Shown one piece after another: positions 27,667 through 38,456 of a stretch of DNA of 64,000 bases. Source of the stretch: Apostichopus japonicus (taxonomy: Eukaryota > Echinodermata > Holothuroidea > Aspidochirotida > Stichopodidae); contig NC_092572.1 of assembly GCF_037975245.1 (NCBI RefSeq), positions 29,919,989 to 29,983,988 on the forward strand, given 5' to 3'. The translations under genes were made by a program, and so were the position numbers. The notes under the pieces were generated by a model. The model ran no database searches. It saw nothing but the letters and a program-made list of their open reading frames with translations, and was not told the DNA's origin. The stretch's first letter is position 1, and each line of letters begins with the position of its first letter.

Positions 27667-28778
27667 TGCTCCTACATCGTATTTAATACAAAGGAGGAGT
27701 GTGAGTTGATGGGTAGGGTAATTAGTACCTGTCATGTGCTGGGATATACTCACAGCTGTGAACCAAGAGATCAGTAATGAAGTCAGCCAAAACCTTTTAA
27801 GAAAACAATTTTTCTTGCAGAGAATTATCATAATTTATAGATTGGAACAACATAGTAGTAGAGGTACACATAGAATGTCAAAGTTCATGAGGTGTTATTC
27901 TGTGTTGGTTTTGACAGTATGAAAGTTTTTGCTTGTGTAATGTTTTGTTAGTTTTACACTTCCACTGATGAACCACATACAGTAGTACAACTTCATGCCT
28001 TCCGTTTCAATTTGTATATTTGGATCTGAGACCGTACCAAATCACATACCTGGTTTAAAAGGGACCCAACGCTCTACATCGTAAAAACTGATATTTTTAA
28101 TGGAAGAAGGGAAGGGCAATGACAAACAACAGTTGACAAACCCTGAAAATATGTACTATAAACTTGTTCTGACCTGCCCCCCCCCCCCCAAATATGAGTA
28201 ATGTTTGTACTTTGGTATTTGAAAGAATATTTACCCATCCGACATTTAAAAGAAATGGGTATCATAAAACTGCGAGATCACAAAATATGGTTTAGATTAT
28301 CATTCTTCTTTTTCCTGCTATATATTAATATGCTGCAATATTGAAAGAGCTAAAGATGCATGCAGCCTAATAGAAGCCAATGAAACAAACCCTCAGAGTG
28401 TCACAGTCATAGTACAGTGTCATAGTTTTACTACAATTAGGTTTAGTAATATTGTACTTAAGTTTTAAGAATATTACTATTAGCCAAGTACAATATTGTT
28501 GACAGTTGTTATTGCTAAAGAAAATTGGATGAAGTCCATCAAAACTTTCCTTGTTTCACTTTTGTAGTAATTACGAACCTGGAACTGTCAAGATCATAGA
28601 GATCTCCCACAGATAGCAGCAGTAATACAGTTTTGTTTGTGTTTGAATTTTCCAGAAGTATAGTTTAAGTTGTCAGATCCATAAGTACACTCCAGCATAG
28701 CCAATCCCGATATTGCCTACAGTATAGTCCACTTCACAGCTACTAACTTTACTTTGCCTAGCAGAAGAATGGTTACTT
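27667..28778. other. No gene recognised
   Basis: AT-rich with a short C run near 28177. Confidence 0.6.
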
Positions 28779-28786
28779 TCTTACAA

Positions 28787-29239
28787 TAAGGTGACCATAT
28801 TTCCCTGACTGGAATCAGGGACATTTATTGCGTGACTGATATGGGGGAGGGGTATAAGGGGAGGGGGTTGCCCCCTCCCCTTTGAAAATTTTCAAGTGCC
28901 TAAGGTGCTTAGATGTAAAATGGGGATACTTAGAAGCACTTTTTAAATCAATTTTATTTCCAAAAATGTAGCTTTTTCTTAGATGAAATTTACTTACTTT
29001 ACAAAAGAGTGCTAGGCTAGATCGATCTTGCATATTCCACTTTACACTGGCCCACCTGAAATAATGGTTAGTTCCGTTTTGCGACTGCACACTTGACTAA
29101 ATTTTGTTTTTACAATTATTTTACTAATAATGTGGGATATTTTCGAAATTCCTGAACATTCTTACGAATTGGGGACATTTTCGGGGACACTTGTTCATCG
29201 GGGATAGCACACTGTATTCGGGGACGTCTGGTCACCTTA
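28787..29239. mobile_element. hAT-like MITE, 453 bp, with perfect 8-bp target duplication
   Basis: Flanked by TCTTACAA at 28779-28786 and 29240-29247. The ends are inverted: TAAGGTGACCATATTTCCC on the left and TAAGGTGACCAGACGTCCC on the right (17/21 over 21 bp). Repeated GGGGACA words lie near the right end. No gene inside. An 8-bp duplication fits hAT; P and Merlin families also make 8-9 bp duplications. Confidence 0.87.
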
Positions 29240-29247
29240 TCTTACAA

Positions 29248-30000
29248 GCAAGTAACTTGTTCGTTAAATACACAGCATACTTTTTGCCACATATTCAAAC
29301 TGGCATTAATGACGAACGTACAGAAACATTAACTATGCATTATAACAAGCCCTCTCAACCAGTACAATGTAATTTGTGAAAACCTTGGAGGGTATTGCAA
29401 TGGTCCATGTATGATATGTGGGGGAGAAGCCTTCTGGGATATGTGGATGTTACCTTGCTGTCAAATGCAGACGATATCTTTGTCAAAAGGTTGGTCATCA
29501 CGAGCAGTTCTTTTCGGTAGGTAATTTCTGCAGATGTTTGAACAGCATGTTTGGCTGTAAACTTTGAAAAAAGTTTGGTGTTAAAAGTTTTGAACAACAT
29601 CCTACCTTGCATTTAGTTGAGTCCTTGAGAAACCAGAGACTGAAGTGGGAGTACTTACATCAGGAGCTCCTTACCTTCTGGACTTTATACTTAAGCAATT
29701 ACCTGCGCCATCAGCACTCAGCTCACACAAAAACAAAATGACCACTAACTGCTCCATGTGGCCAGATCCTTTGCCCTGACTTGATCATTCTTTTCATGTG
29801 ACCTGCACTGTTAAGGTCAGTCAACATCGGAGGTTTCTGTGCGTGATTTTAGCTATTGTTCAGCTTATTTGGAAGCCTTTTTATTCCAATTTTGGTGAGG
29901 TCGCTCCTTTTTAGTCCCATTTTGCCTCCCTTCGTGTTCGGGCCGTTTCGTAGTGTAGGGGCATGCTTAGATATGAACCACATAGTCATTTGCCTCAAGT
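29248..30000. other. No gene recognised
   Basis: Nothing recognised. Confidence 0.6.
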
Positions 30001-30494
30001 GTATGGAAAGCCATGTGGGACAAACACTGCAAAACATACCCACGTATTTATTTGAATATATACGCGTAATTAATTTGAATATATGCGTATACTGAATTAG
30101 CCAATCATAAGGCTTAAATACATCAGCGTATATATTATTGGTCAATCAAAAGGCTTAATTATATCCGCCTATTAATTCAAATATAAACATGTATTAATTC
30201 GAAAACATATATGGATTAATTTGAATATATACACGTATTTTAATTTGAATATATACAGGTATTAAGTTATGCTGTTTTCTAGATCAAGTACGTTGGCCTG
30301 GGTGTAGGTCAATAGAGACTAAATTTGCAATTTCTCATTTATTGCACTGGCAAGGCTACAACGTGGGTGAAAGCTATAAGACATGCCAGTTATTGTCTGA
30401 TTTAATACACGTATATATTCAAAGTAATATGCGTATATATTTGTATTAATCAAGGATATATTATGCGGTGTTTGTCCAATATGGCTTGCCATAC
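30001..30494. mobile_element. Long-TIR element, 494 bp, with AT-rich subterminal repeats
   Basis: The 40-bp ends (30001-30040 and 30455-30494) are inverted copies with 33/40 matches, sharing AAGCCAT and GGACAAACAC. Inside each end are several TTTGAATATATACGCGTA-like units, also inverted across the centre. No target duplication could be fixed. No gene inside. Confidence 0.7.
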
Positions 30495-32037
30495 AAGTTT
30501 GGGTTACTGTACGCACTTCCTCACTGCCCTATTTATTGCTTATAGCAAGTTGTAAGCAGTCTATAGGACAAGGTCATTCTCCAGCCACTTTAGACAGAAC
30601 ACTCCATAAATAGACTTCGACAGTTAAGCTGACCACAGTCCAATTGGTCAAAACCACAACCTTAAAGGGATAATGCTACTCAGATGACCGAGACAGGATC
30701 CTTTGTATTTACTCTTTAAAATAGTGTTCGCACCATCAATCTTGGTGAAGTTGTCAGGGGGGGTCTGCCGGGTTGCCCCTAGTGGAGTTCCAAGGGAAGG
30801 CCCATGGTCGGGGGAAAAGCAGAGAAAAGTCAGCTTTTTAGGGCTCATTTTAGTGATATGAAAGCTACAAAAACGTACATAGCTCTACAGTATGAAACAA
30901 AATGAGATAAAACTGCCACTCACCCGGCGAACTTTTCCAATTACTAGCTGATGCAATAATAGGAAGGAGTAAAGGCATGTACAAGGTCAAGGCTTCAGTG
31001 TAGGGCCCATTCATATAACCACTAAACTATGTCATTCAACTACTGTATGTCATTCAAATATCGCAAGTTTCCACCAAGCATTGAAAAAAGTTCCTCCATT
31101 TTCAAAATATCATCAACCACTTATAAACAGACTAAATCAGTCAGCTTCAATGATCATTAGAGGTTAGTCGTAGTATTATAGAATACACACATATGTATCC
31201 GGTTCATTGCGTGAAACACTCGGTGACCTGGACTACACAGTGCATCTTATGTTTATTTACAAAGCATTCCACCAAAACTTTCTTCACAAGTTGTGGCATG
31301 TTTGTAAAATAGATGCGGTATGATAACTTACTATAGCCGATTGTAATATGAATATGTTACTGAACAGATTTAATGTATTTAAAGAGAGCTTTTATTGTTT
31401 GTGACATCGTTGTTTTTCATATTTTTGTGCTGCGTTATTATTATTATTTTTACATTTTTTTTTTTTGGTGGGGGGGGTGGGATTTTTGAACTTGTCATTG
31501 AAGAATATTAGAGGGCGACCATTGGTGGAACGTAAGGACAATTCATCCTTATGATGGGTATTTCAGGCTGTGATTTAGCCTAGCACATAGGTTTTAAGCC
31601 TTTAAATAGTCCTTGTAGCACTGTATGGTGCCAATGTAGTTATCATGACTACATGGTCAAATAATTGAAAGAAAGTATTACTCTGCTGTTACTGCAGGGA
31701 GGTCCAACAACTTGCCCAAATTAGTGCTGTTCTGCTTATAAGTGTGTTAACTGTTGGTTTAACTACGTGGAACTTCAAATGTTACCCGAACTGAAATGTC
31801 TTTCTTATGATAGAGATTGGTTAGACTAGACATTGTGACCCTGTATTGTGGTAATGGTGATGATGGCATATACTATAAGTGCATAAAATAAATGGAAATG
31901 GAAAGAAGGATGGAATGGTAGATCGGTTCCTGTAATATAATGACCTGGCCAAGAAAGCATAAGGAAGTAAGATGAACAAGTTCTAACCCTTAGCCCTTGA
32001 ATATGCATAAAGCTAAAAGTCAGCAGTGCATTGCAAG
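30495..32037. other. No gene recognised
   Basis: T and G runs at 31450-31481; otherwise nothing seen. Confidence 0.6.
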
Positions 32038-32115
32038 TCTGCATACAGAACTACAGTCTATATATTATATACATGGACATATCCATCTACATACAGAACT
32101 ACAGTCTATATATTA
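32038..32115 (+). repeat. Left fragment of the 48-bp satellite array
   Basis: About 1.6 units (CATACAGAACTACAGTC core) before the foldback insertion, in the same orientation and register as the main array. Confidence 0.9.
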
Positions 32116-32125
32116 GGAAGCAGGA

Positions 32126-32324
32126 CACTTCGCCCAACAACCATTTCGCCCAACTGCCATTTCGCCCAACCAGCCTGGTCATTTCGCCCAACCAGCCTGG
32201 TCATTTCGCCCAACCAGCCTGGTCATTTCGCCCAACCAGCCTGGTCATTTCGCCCAACCAGCCTGGTCATTTCGCCCAACCAGCCTGGTCATTTCGCCCA
32301 ACCAGTCTGGTCATATCGCCCAAC
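32126..32324 (+). repeat. Left arm of the foldback element (22-bp subrepeats)
   Basis: About seven tandem copies of a 22-bp unit with CATTTCGCCC, preceded by two shorter variants, inverted relative to 32830-33009. Open frames across the arm are artefacts of the repeat. Confidence 0.9.
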
Positions 32325-32829
32325 CTTGATTAAATATGATATTTCAAAAGTAAACATTCGGGAATCGTTAACCTTACGGGATACGAACCGAGTATTAAGA
32401 AACTTGAAGTCGTGGTTAAATTGATTACATAAGTATGTGATTACATATGTGGTTACATTGATAAAGTGGTTACATTGATTAAATATAGTAATTCAATATA
32501 ACGGACGGGTTTTATATATTTTTTTCAATTTAATAAGGAAACGTTCGGGAATTGTTAGTCAGTAGGAGGGATCAGTGTTTTAGGGTTTAGGTTTGATAGG
32601 TTTTTATGAAGACCGATTCCCCTGTGTTTGTATAATAATATAACTTCCATAACGCCTAAAGTAGTGTAATCCTCCCATTATACCCGAAATAACTGCTCAG
32701 ACTCCGATCGATATCGAGCGGACCTCACTTTTTTTATTTACCTATAACGAAGTAACCTAACCCAAAATAAATCAAATTGAACTAGTGGAATAGAAAAAGT
32801 AATTATTCTGACTGAATATTAGTAAAAAT

Positions 32830-33009
32830 AAGGTTGGGCGAAATGACCAACACGGTTGGGCGAAATGACCATGCTGGTTGGGCGAAATGACCATGCTGGT
32901 TGGGCGAAATGACCAGGCTGGTTGGGCGAAATGACCAGGCTGGTTGGGCGAAATGACCAGGCTGGTTGGGCGAAATGCCAGTTGGGCGAAATGGTTGTTG
33001 GGCGAAGTG
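32830..33009 (-). repeat. Right arm of the foldback element (22-bp subrepeats)
   Basis: Inverted partner of the left arm, with tandem GGTTGGGCGAAATGACCA-type units. Inner copies carry ATGCTGG or ACACGG variants not seen in the left arm, so the arms have diverged at their inner ends. Confidence 0.9.
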
Positions 33010-33019
33010 ACTAGAAAGC

Positions 33020-34797
33020 ATATATTATATACATGGACATATCCATCTACATACAGAACTACAGTCTATGATATACATGGACATATCCATCTGCATACAG
33101 AACTACAGTCTATATATACATGGACATATCCATCTACATACAGAACTACAGTCTATATATTATATTCATGGACATATCCATCTACATACAGAACTACAGT
33201 CAATATATGATATACATGGACATATATCCATCTACATACAGAACTACAGTCTATGATATACATGGACATATCCGTCTGCACACAGAACTACAGTCTATGA
33301 TATACATGGACATATCCATCTACATACAGAACTACAGTCTATATATTGTACATTGACATTCCATCTACATACAGAACTAGTCTATATATGATATACATGG
33401 ACATATCCGTCTACATACAGAACTACAGTCTATATTTTATATACATGGACATATCCGTCTGCATACAGAACTACAGTCTATATATTATATACATGGACAT
33501 ACCCATCTACATACAGAACTACAGTCTATATATTATATACATGGACATATCCATCTACATACAGAACTACAGTCTATATATTATATACATGGACATATCC
33601 GTCTGCATACAGAACTACAGTCTATATATTATATACATGGACATACCCATCTACATACAGAACTACAGTCTATATATTATATACATAGACATATCCATCT
33701 ACATACAGAACTACAGTCTATATATTATATACATGGACATATCCATCTACATACAGAACTACAGTCTATATATTATATACATGGACATATCCATCTACAC
33801 ACAGAACTACAGTCTATATATTATATACATGGACTTATCCGTCTGCATACAGAACTACAGTCTATATATTATATACATGGACATATCCATCTACACACAG
33901 AACTACAGTCTATGATATACATGGACATATCCGTCTGCACACAGAACTACAGTCTATATATGATATACATGGACATATCCGTCTACATACAGAACTACAG
34001 TCTATATATGATATACATGGACATATCCATCTACATACAGACCTACAGTCTATATATTATATACATGGACATATCCATCTACATACAGAACTACAGTCTA
34101 TATATTATATACATGGACATATCCATCTGCATACAGAACTACAGTCTATATATGATATACATGGACATATCCATCTACATACAGAACTACAGTCTATATA
34201 TTATATACATGGACATATCCATCTACATACAGAACTACAGTCTATATATTATATACATGGACATATCCATCTACACACAGAACTACAGTCTATGATATAC
34301 ATGGACATATCCGTCTGCACACAGAACTACAGTCTATATATGATATACATGGACATATCCATCTACATACAGAACTACAGTCTATATATGATATACATGG
34401 ACATATCCATCTACATACAGAACTACAGTCTATATATTATATACATGGACATATCCATCTACATACAGAACTAGTCTATATATTATATACATGGACATAT
34501 CCATCTGCATACAGAACTACAGTCTATATATGATATACATGGACATATCCGTCTACATACAGAACTACAGTCTATATATTATAAACATGGACATATCCAT
34601 CTACATACAGAACTACAGTCTATATATTATATACATGGACTTATCCGTCTGCATACAGAACTACAGTCTATATATTATATACATGGACATATCCGTCTGC
34701 ATACAGAACTACAGTCTATATATTATATACATGGACATATCCGTCTGCATACAGAACTACAGTCTGTATATGATATACATGGACATATCCGTCTATG
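33020..34797 (+). repeat. 48-bp satellite array, about 38 copies
   Basis: Tandem units of 48 bp with the core ACATGGACATATCC and CATACAGAACTACAGTC; shorter units lack part of the TATATATTATA linker (TCTATGATATACATGG type). Two common variants alternate, CCATCTACATACAG and CCGTCTGCATACAG, in runs that suggest multi-unit duplication. Because 48 is a multiple of 3, long open frames with a 16-residue period (YMDISIYIQNYSLYI-like) run through it, but there is no sign these are translated. Confidence 0.95.
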
Positions 34798-36366
34798 CTA
34801 TCGTATTGTATGACCACACGAACAGGCTGTCATTGGGAAGGTTCTAGTGATCATATCTTAGGTCCCATTGTGTCCTGACAGAGCATGTGAATGGTATGCA
34901 ACATTATTTGTTCTCTAGTGTCACTGCTGTAATTAAATTGGTATCTGTCTTAAGGGACATGCAAATTGCATACTTTTCCACCAAGTTGTATATAATAGGT
35001 ATGCCATCTTTACAAAAAGCAAGCACAGTCACCTGGCCTCTGTGATGAGAAATCCCCCTCCCCCCCTTCCCCTGTCAAAAGTCTTATGCTGTCTTAAAGA
35101 TTTCATTAAACAACTGTTAACGTAACATTGTGCCACTTTTGATGTCATTATGGATCCTACATAGGGTCGTGTATTTGTGTTGTTCATAATTGGTATTCGG
35201 CCAATTCTTAGATGCAACTACTATTAATCAGCATTTACTGATTATTGCAGAATCTATAAAAGACTAGTTAGATATGTATAGGTTACATATGTTGCCTTAC
35301 TGTTAGTAATAAATACACTATGATTTAAGTTTAGACGGTTGATGCCACTCTGGTTATAAAATTGACATACCCCCTCTAAATGACATGCCACCTGATATAC
35401 ACACAGTACCAATGATCATCATGTTCATAGTACCAGTCCAGTGATTATCCAGCCGGTGCCTTTATTAATGTCTTCCCAATTCAAACACCAGGTCACGCAG
35501 GTTGTATGATGAAATGTGTCAATTACAACTCTGTACCGTATTGTATAAATGCTAACATTGGTTTTACTAAAGAAAGTTGTCACAAACTGTCAGTGTCTGC
35601 TATTATGCAATGTCAGTATATAAACACAACTCTTGTTAGTTTGTTGATTTGCTATCACGTAATACCTAGTACTAATAGAAACACTGTTTATTTATCAAAC
35701 AAACTATCGGAGGATCCTTGTTGTTATTAATATATTTACCAGTTAATTCACACTCTCAAATCTGGTAAAGAAGCTTTTATTTAGAACAGTGCTTTACTTT
35801 CATGAGTCTACAGTGGTGGATTAAGCTAGGCCTAGAATTTCACAATATAAATGTCATTTGCTAAGAAATACAAAACAGTGCTAAAAAAATCTACTGGCTA
35901 TAAAATCAAGTTCTGGCTGACATTTTCCTGAATTACAACTCACATTGGTCAGTTACTGTGCAGGCTAATGAGTGCAACCCAATAATATTTGCTGATAAAA
36001 ATATAAAAAAAACAGTAATACAGAGCTTAACTTGGTACAGAAATTATGCATTGTTTGTAATTAACTGATGATTATTAATCAATCGAGTTATCATCTGGCA
36101 GAAAAATGCAAGTGCCTATGTTACAACTTTTGGCAATTTGATGCAGTCCACTGGCATTTAGCTAGTAAACAGACAAAACTTTAGGCCTCTTGGATGCTTT
36201 ACGATGCAATAAATAGTGCACAGTACTTGTGATTGCCCATGTAGAGCTCTGATGTTAGCTGTTTGATCTTTATGTAATCATTTCTTAGAACAGAAAAAAG
36301 GCAGTGGACCACATTCAAGCAGGATTGTTCATTGTTTTGGATTAAATTTTGATATTGTTTGAGACA
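34798..36366. other. No gene recognised
   Basis: Nothing recognised; a CT run near 35052. Confidence 0.6.
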
Positions 36367-36699
36367 AAGATCAATTCCACCATTCATTAAGCCTGAGCAA
36401 GAGTGAACCATCCCTTTAAGCTGTCCCAAGGTTGCCAGACTGATCAGGTATTAGTAGTGGGTCATGTTGTATAATATATTGCAGACTTGGCTTAAGGCAC
36501 ACCCTAAGCCTTTGACCATTGGCCTGGGATTGACTAAGATCAATGCCATGCATTAACCTGAGCAAGAGGGAACCATCCCTTTAAGCTGTCCCAAGGTTGC
36601 CAGACTGATCAGGTATTAGTAGTGGGTCATGTTGTATAATATATTGCAGACTTGGCTTAAGGCACACCCTAAGCCTTTGACCATTGGCCTGTGATTGAC
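36367..36699 (+). repeat. About 165-bp tandem duplication
   Basis: Copy 1 at 36367-36535, copy 2 at 36536-36699, sharing CCTGAGCAAGAG through GGCCTGxGATTGAC with few changes except at the left edge. Confidence 0.95.
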
Positions 36700-36951
36700 A
36701 CTTCAGGAAAGCCTGGTTATTTGTTGTTAGGTCATCAGTTATATTTGGAAGTAATGCAGATCTATTTCCTGAGGTAAAAAGGTTTTCAAAGGTTATCCTT
36801 TACTATTTTATTCATGAGTAAGTAGGTAAGGGAGGCCTAGGTAGGAACTATACCAGAGGATGAAATGCAATGCAAAAACTGAATTTATAGATGATATCAT
36901 AGATGTAGCTTGTTTTTGTGTGGAATGTATTTGAAGTTGTAATGTGTTTAA

Positions 36952-37763
36952 AGCAGCATTTTGCGTTGGGTCGCTTTTTTCCACCTTTTTAACATGTGCA
37001 TCGATTTTTTTAGATGTATCAATCATAAAACAGCAAACTAAGATACCATCCAAGTTTCACCCTGCCAAGAGCGTTAATTAGCGAGTAATTAACGATTTAT
37101 GTCGATAACGAGTAAAAGTGTCCTCGACAAAGTTTTCATATCTCCAAATCCACTAGTTTGAATTCCACCAATCAGTGAATAGTATGTTTATTCATTAGCA
37201 TTTTGCGTTTGGTCGCCGCTTTCTACTATTTTGACATGTCCATCGAGTTTTTTACATACATAAAGTCACAAAACAGCAAATTAAGATATTAGCCAAGTTT
37301 TCCCTGCCAAAAACGTTAATTGGCAAGTATTCCACATACAAAATTAATCGCATTCAGTTCCCAAACCCACTAGTTTGAATTCAACCAATCAGAGATGCAG
37401 GTTTAGTTATGAGCCGTTGCTAAAAATAGATTCAAGACTTTGCGTTGGTACAACCAGGGAGTTGTTATGCAACTGCCTGGTACAACTGCCATATAGACTG
37501 TACACAAATCAAGCGTGGTGTTATATTACGTATCTGTCAATGACGTTCGTAGTGTTTAAATATTCATATTATGGGCGAGGTTTATTGGGTACCCAACGGA
37601 AAATATCTTGGAGAACAACAAAGTTGAAAGTTGCAATTTTTTCGACTTTTATGCCACCATTTGAAGTAAAATATAAATAGATAAGCTAGTTATGTATGTC
37701 GTTATGGCATAGTGGAGTCAGTGAGGTTGAGAAAAATCATAGAAAAGGACGCAAAATGCTGCT
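36952..37763. mobile_element. Kolobok-like (TTAA-type) MITE, 812 bp
   Basis: Termini AGCAGCATTTTGCGT are identical over 15 bp in inverted orientation and flanked by TTAA on both sides (36948-36951 and 37764-37767). The left half contains a diverged internal duplication of about 240 bp: AGCATTTTGCGTT recurs near 37198 followed by related sequence, and CCACTAGTTTGAATTC occurs in both copies. No transposase gene is present. TTAA duplications occur in Kolobok and piggyBac; the AG start fits Kolobok better than the CCY start of piggyBac. Confidence 0.8.
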
Positions 37764-38147
37764 TTAAGATATCCCCTTGAGTTTATTTTGGCTGTGTTGA
37801 TACAGGTAGTGATTTTGGATATTTTGACTTTTATATCATTTCAACGATGTTATGGCTTAAAGTTGCAAACATTAGCAGTGTCAGTAAAATTGAGGAAGAT
37901 GGGGTAAGAAAAGGTATAAAACCTTCCTCAATAATTTCTATTTGCTTTTGTTTCTTTCATTAATTTGTTAATAACTTCATATAATTAACATCGCACTGCC
38001 GCCGCTGCTTATGTTTGCTCTCCACCTCTATTGCGATTAATATTTTTCAGTTATCCCGCCTATAATCCATTAGTAACATCTCATAAATTTCCTTGTCATT
38101 CTTTCCTTGTATGAAATAAATGAATACAAAATAATAATTGTGAGAAT

Positions 38148-38340
38148 TCTTTCAATTTCTTCCACATGGTAGCCTAACACCACACTAAGTCAATGGGGTA
38201 ACCTAGCCTAACCATCTGTTTATTCCCTGAAATTTTGACGCAGTTAAATGATATCCATGGAATACTTTCAATATTGCTGTTATCTTCGTCCACATGGTTG
38301 CCTAACACCACAATAAGTCAATGGGAAAATGTTGCCTAAC
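38148..38340 (+). repeat. Direct repeat pair around CCTAACACCACA
   Basis: CCACATGGTAGCCTAACACC-ACACTAAGTCAATGGG at about 38162 recurs as CCACATGGTTGCCTAACACC-ACAATAAGTCAATGGG at about 38290, about 128 bp apart. Just downstream, 38400-38456 ends in ACCCGTGCAAACACTA, which resembles a solitary hAT terminus. Confidence 0.7.
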
Positions 38341-38456
38341 CAAGGTTTGCCAACAAAACAAATCACACTTTGCGTAGGATTCGGGTAGTAAATTAGGAAC
38401 CGGGTAGTATTGAGTCGGACAGGTACCCGGGTACTCGGATACCCGTGCAAACACTA

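Larger units (their letters stand above)
32116..33019. mobile_element. Foldback (TU-like) element inserted in a 48-bp satellite
   Basis: A 904-bp element flanked by the exact 8-bp duplication ATATATTA (32108-32115 and 33020-33027). The two arms (about 32126-32324 and 32830-33009) are inverted copies built of a 22-bp tandem subrepeat containing CATTTCGCCC and the palindrome ACCAGCCTGGT, about 7 copies per arm. The outermost subrepeats differ in the same way in both arms (CACTTCGCCCAACAACC). The extreme outer 10 bp are not inverted copies. The middle (about 32330-32825) holds no gene. Deleting the element and one duplication restores a perfect satellite unit, so the boundaries are secure. Sea urchin TU elements are known to have long inverted repeats with tandem subrepeats and 8-bp duplications; family identity here is inferred from architecture. 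Confidence 0.85.

Noticed and set aside
32126-33009. CRISPR-like array of short repeats
   Set aside because: Units are contiguous 22-bp tandem repeats without unique spacers, in inverted arms of a eukaryotic foldback element.
32107-33020. Alternative 9-bp duplication TAGGAAGCA / TAGAAAGCA for the foldback element
   Set aside because: It has a mismatch, while ATATATTA is exact and its removal restores a perfect satellite unit.
33346-34847. Open frames of a repeated 16-residue peptide
   Set aside because: Follows from the 48-bp satellite period; no start context, domain or conservation evidence.
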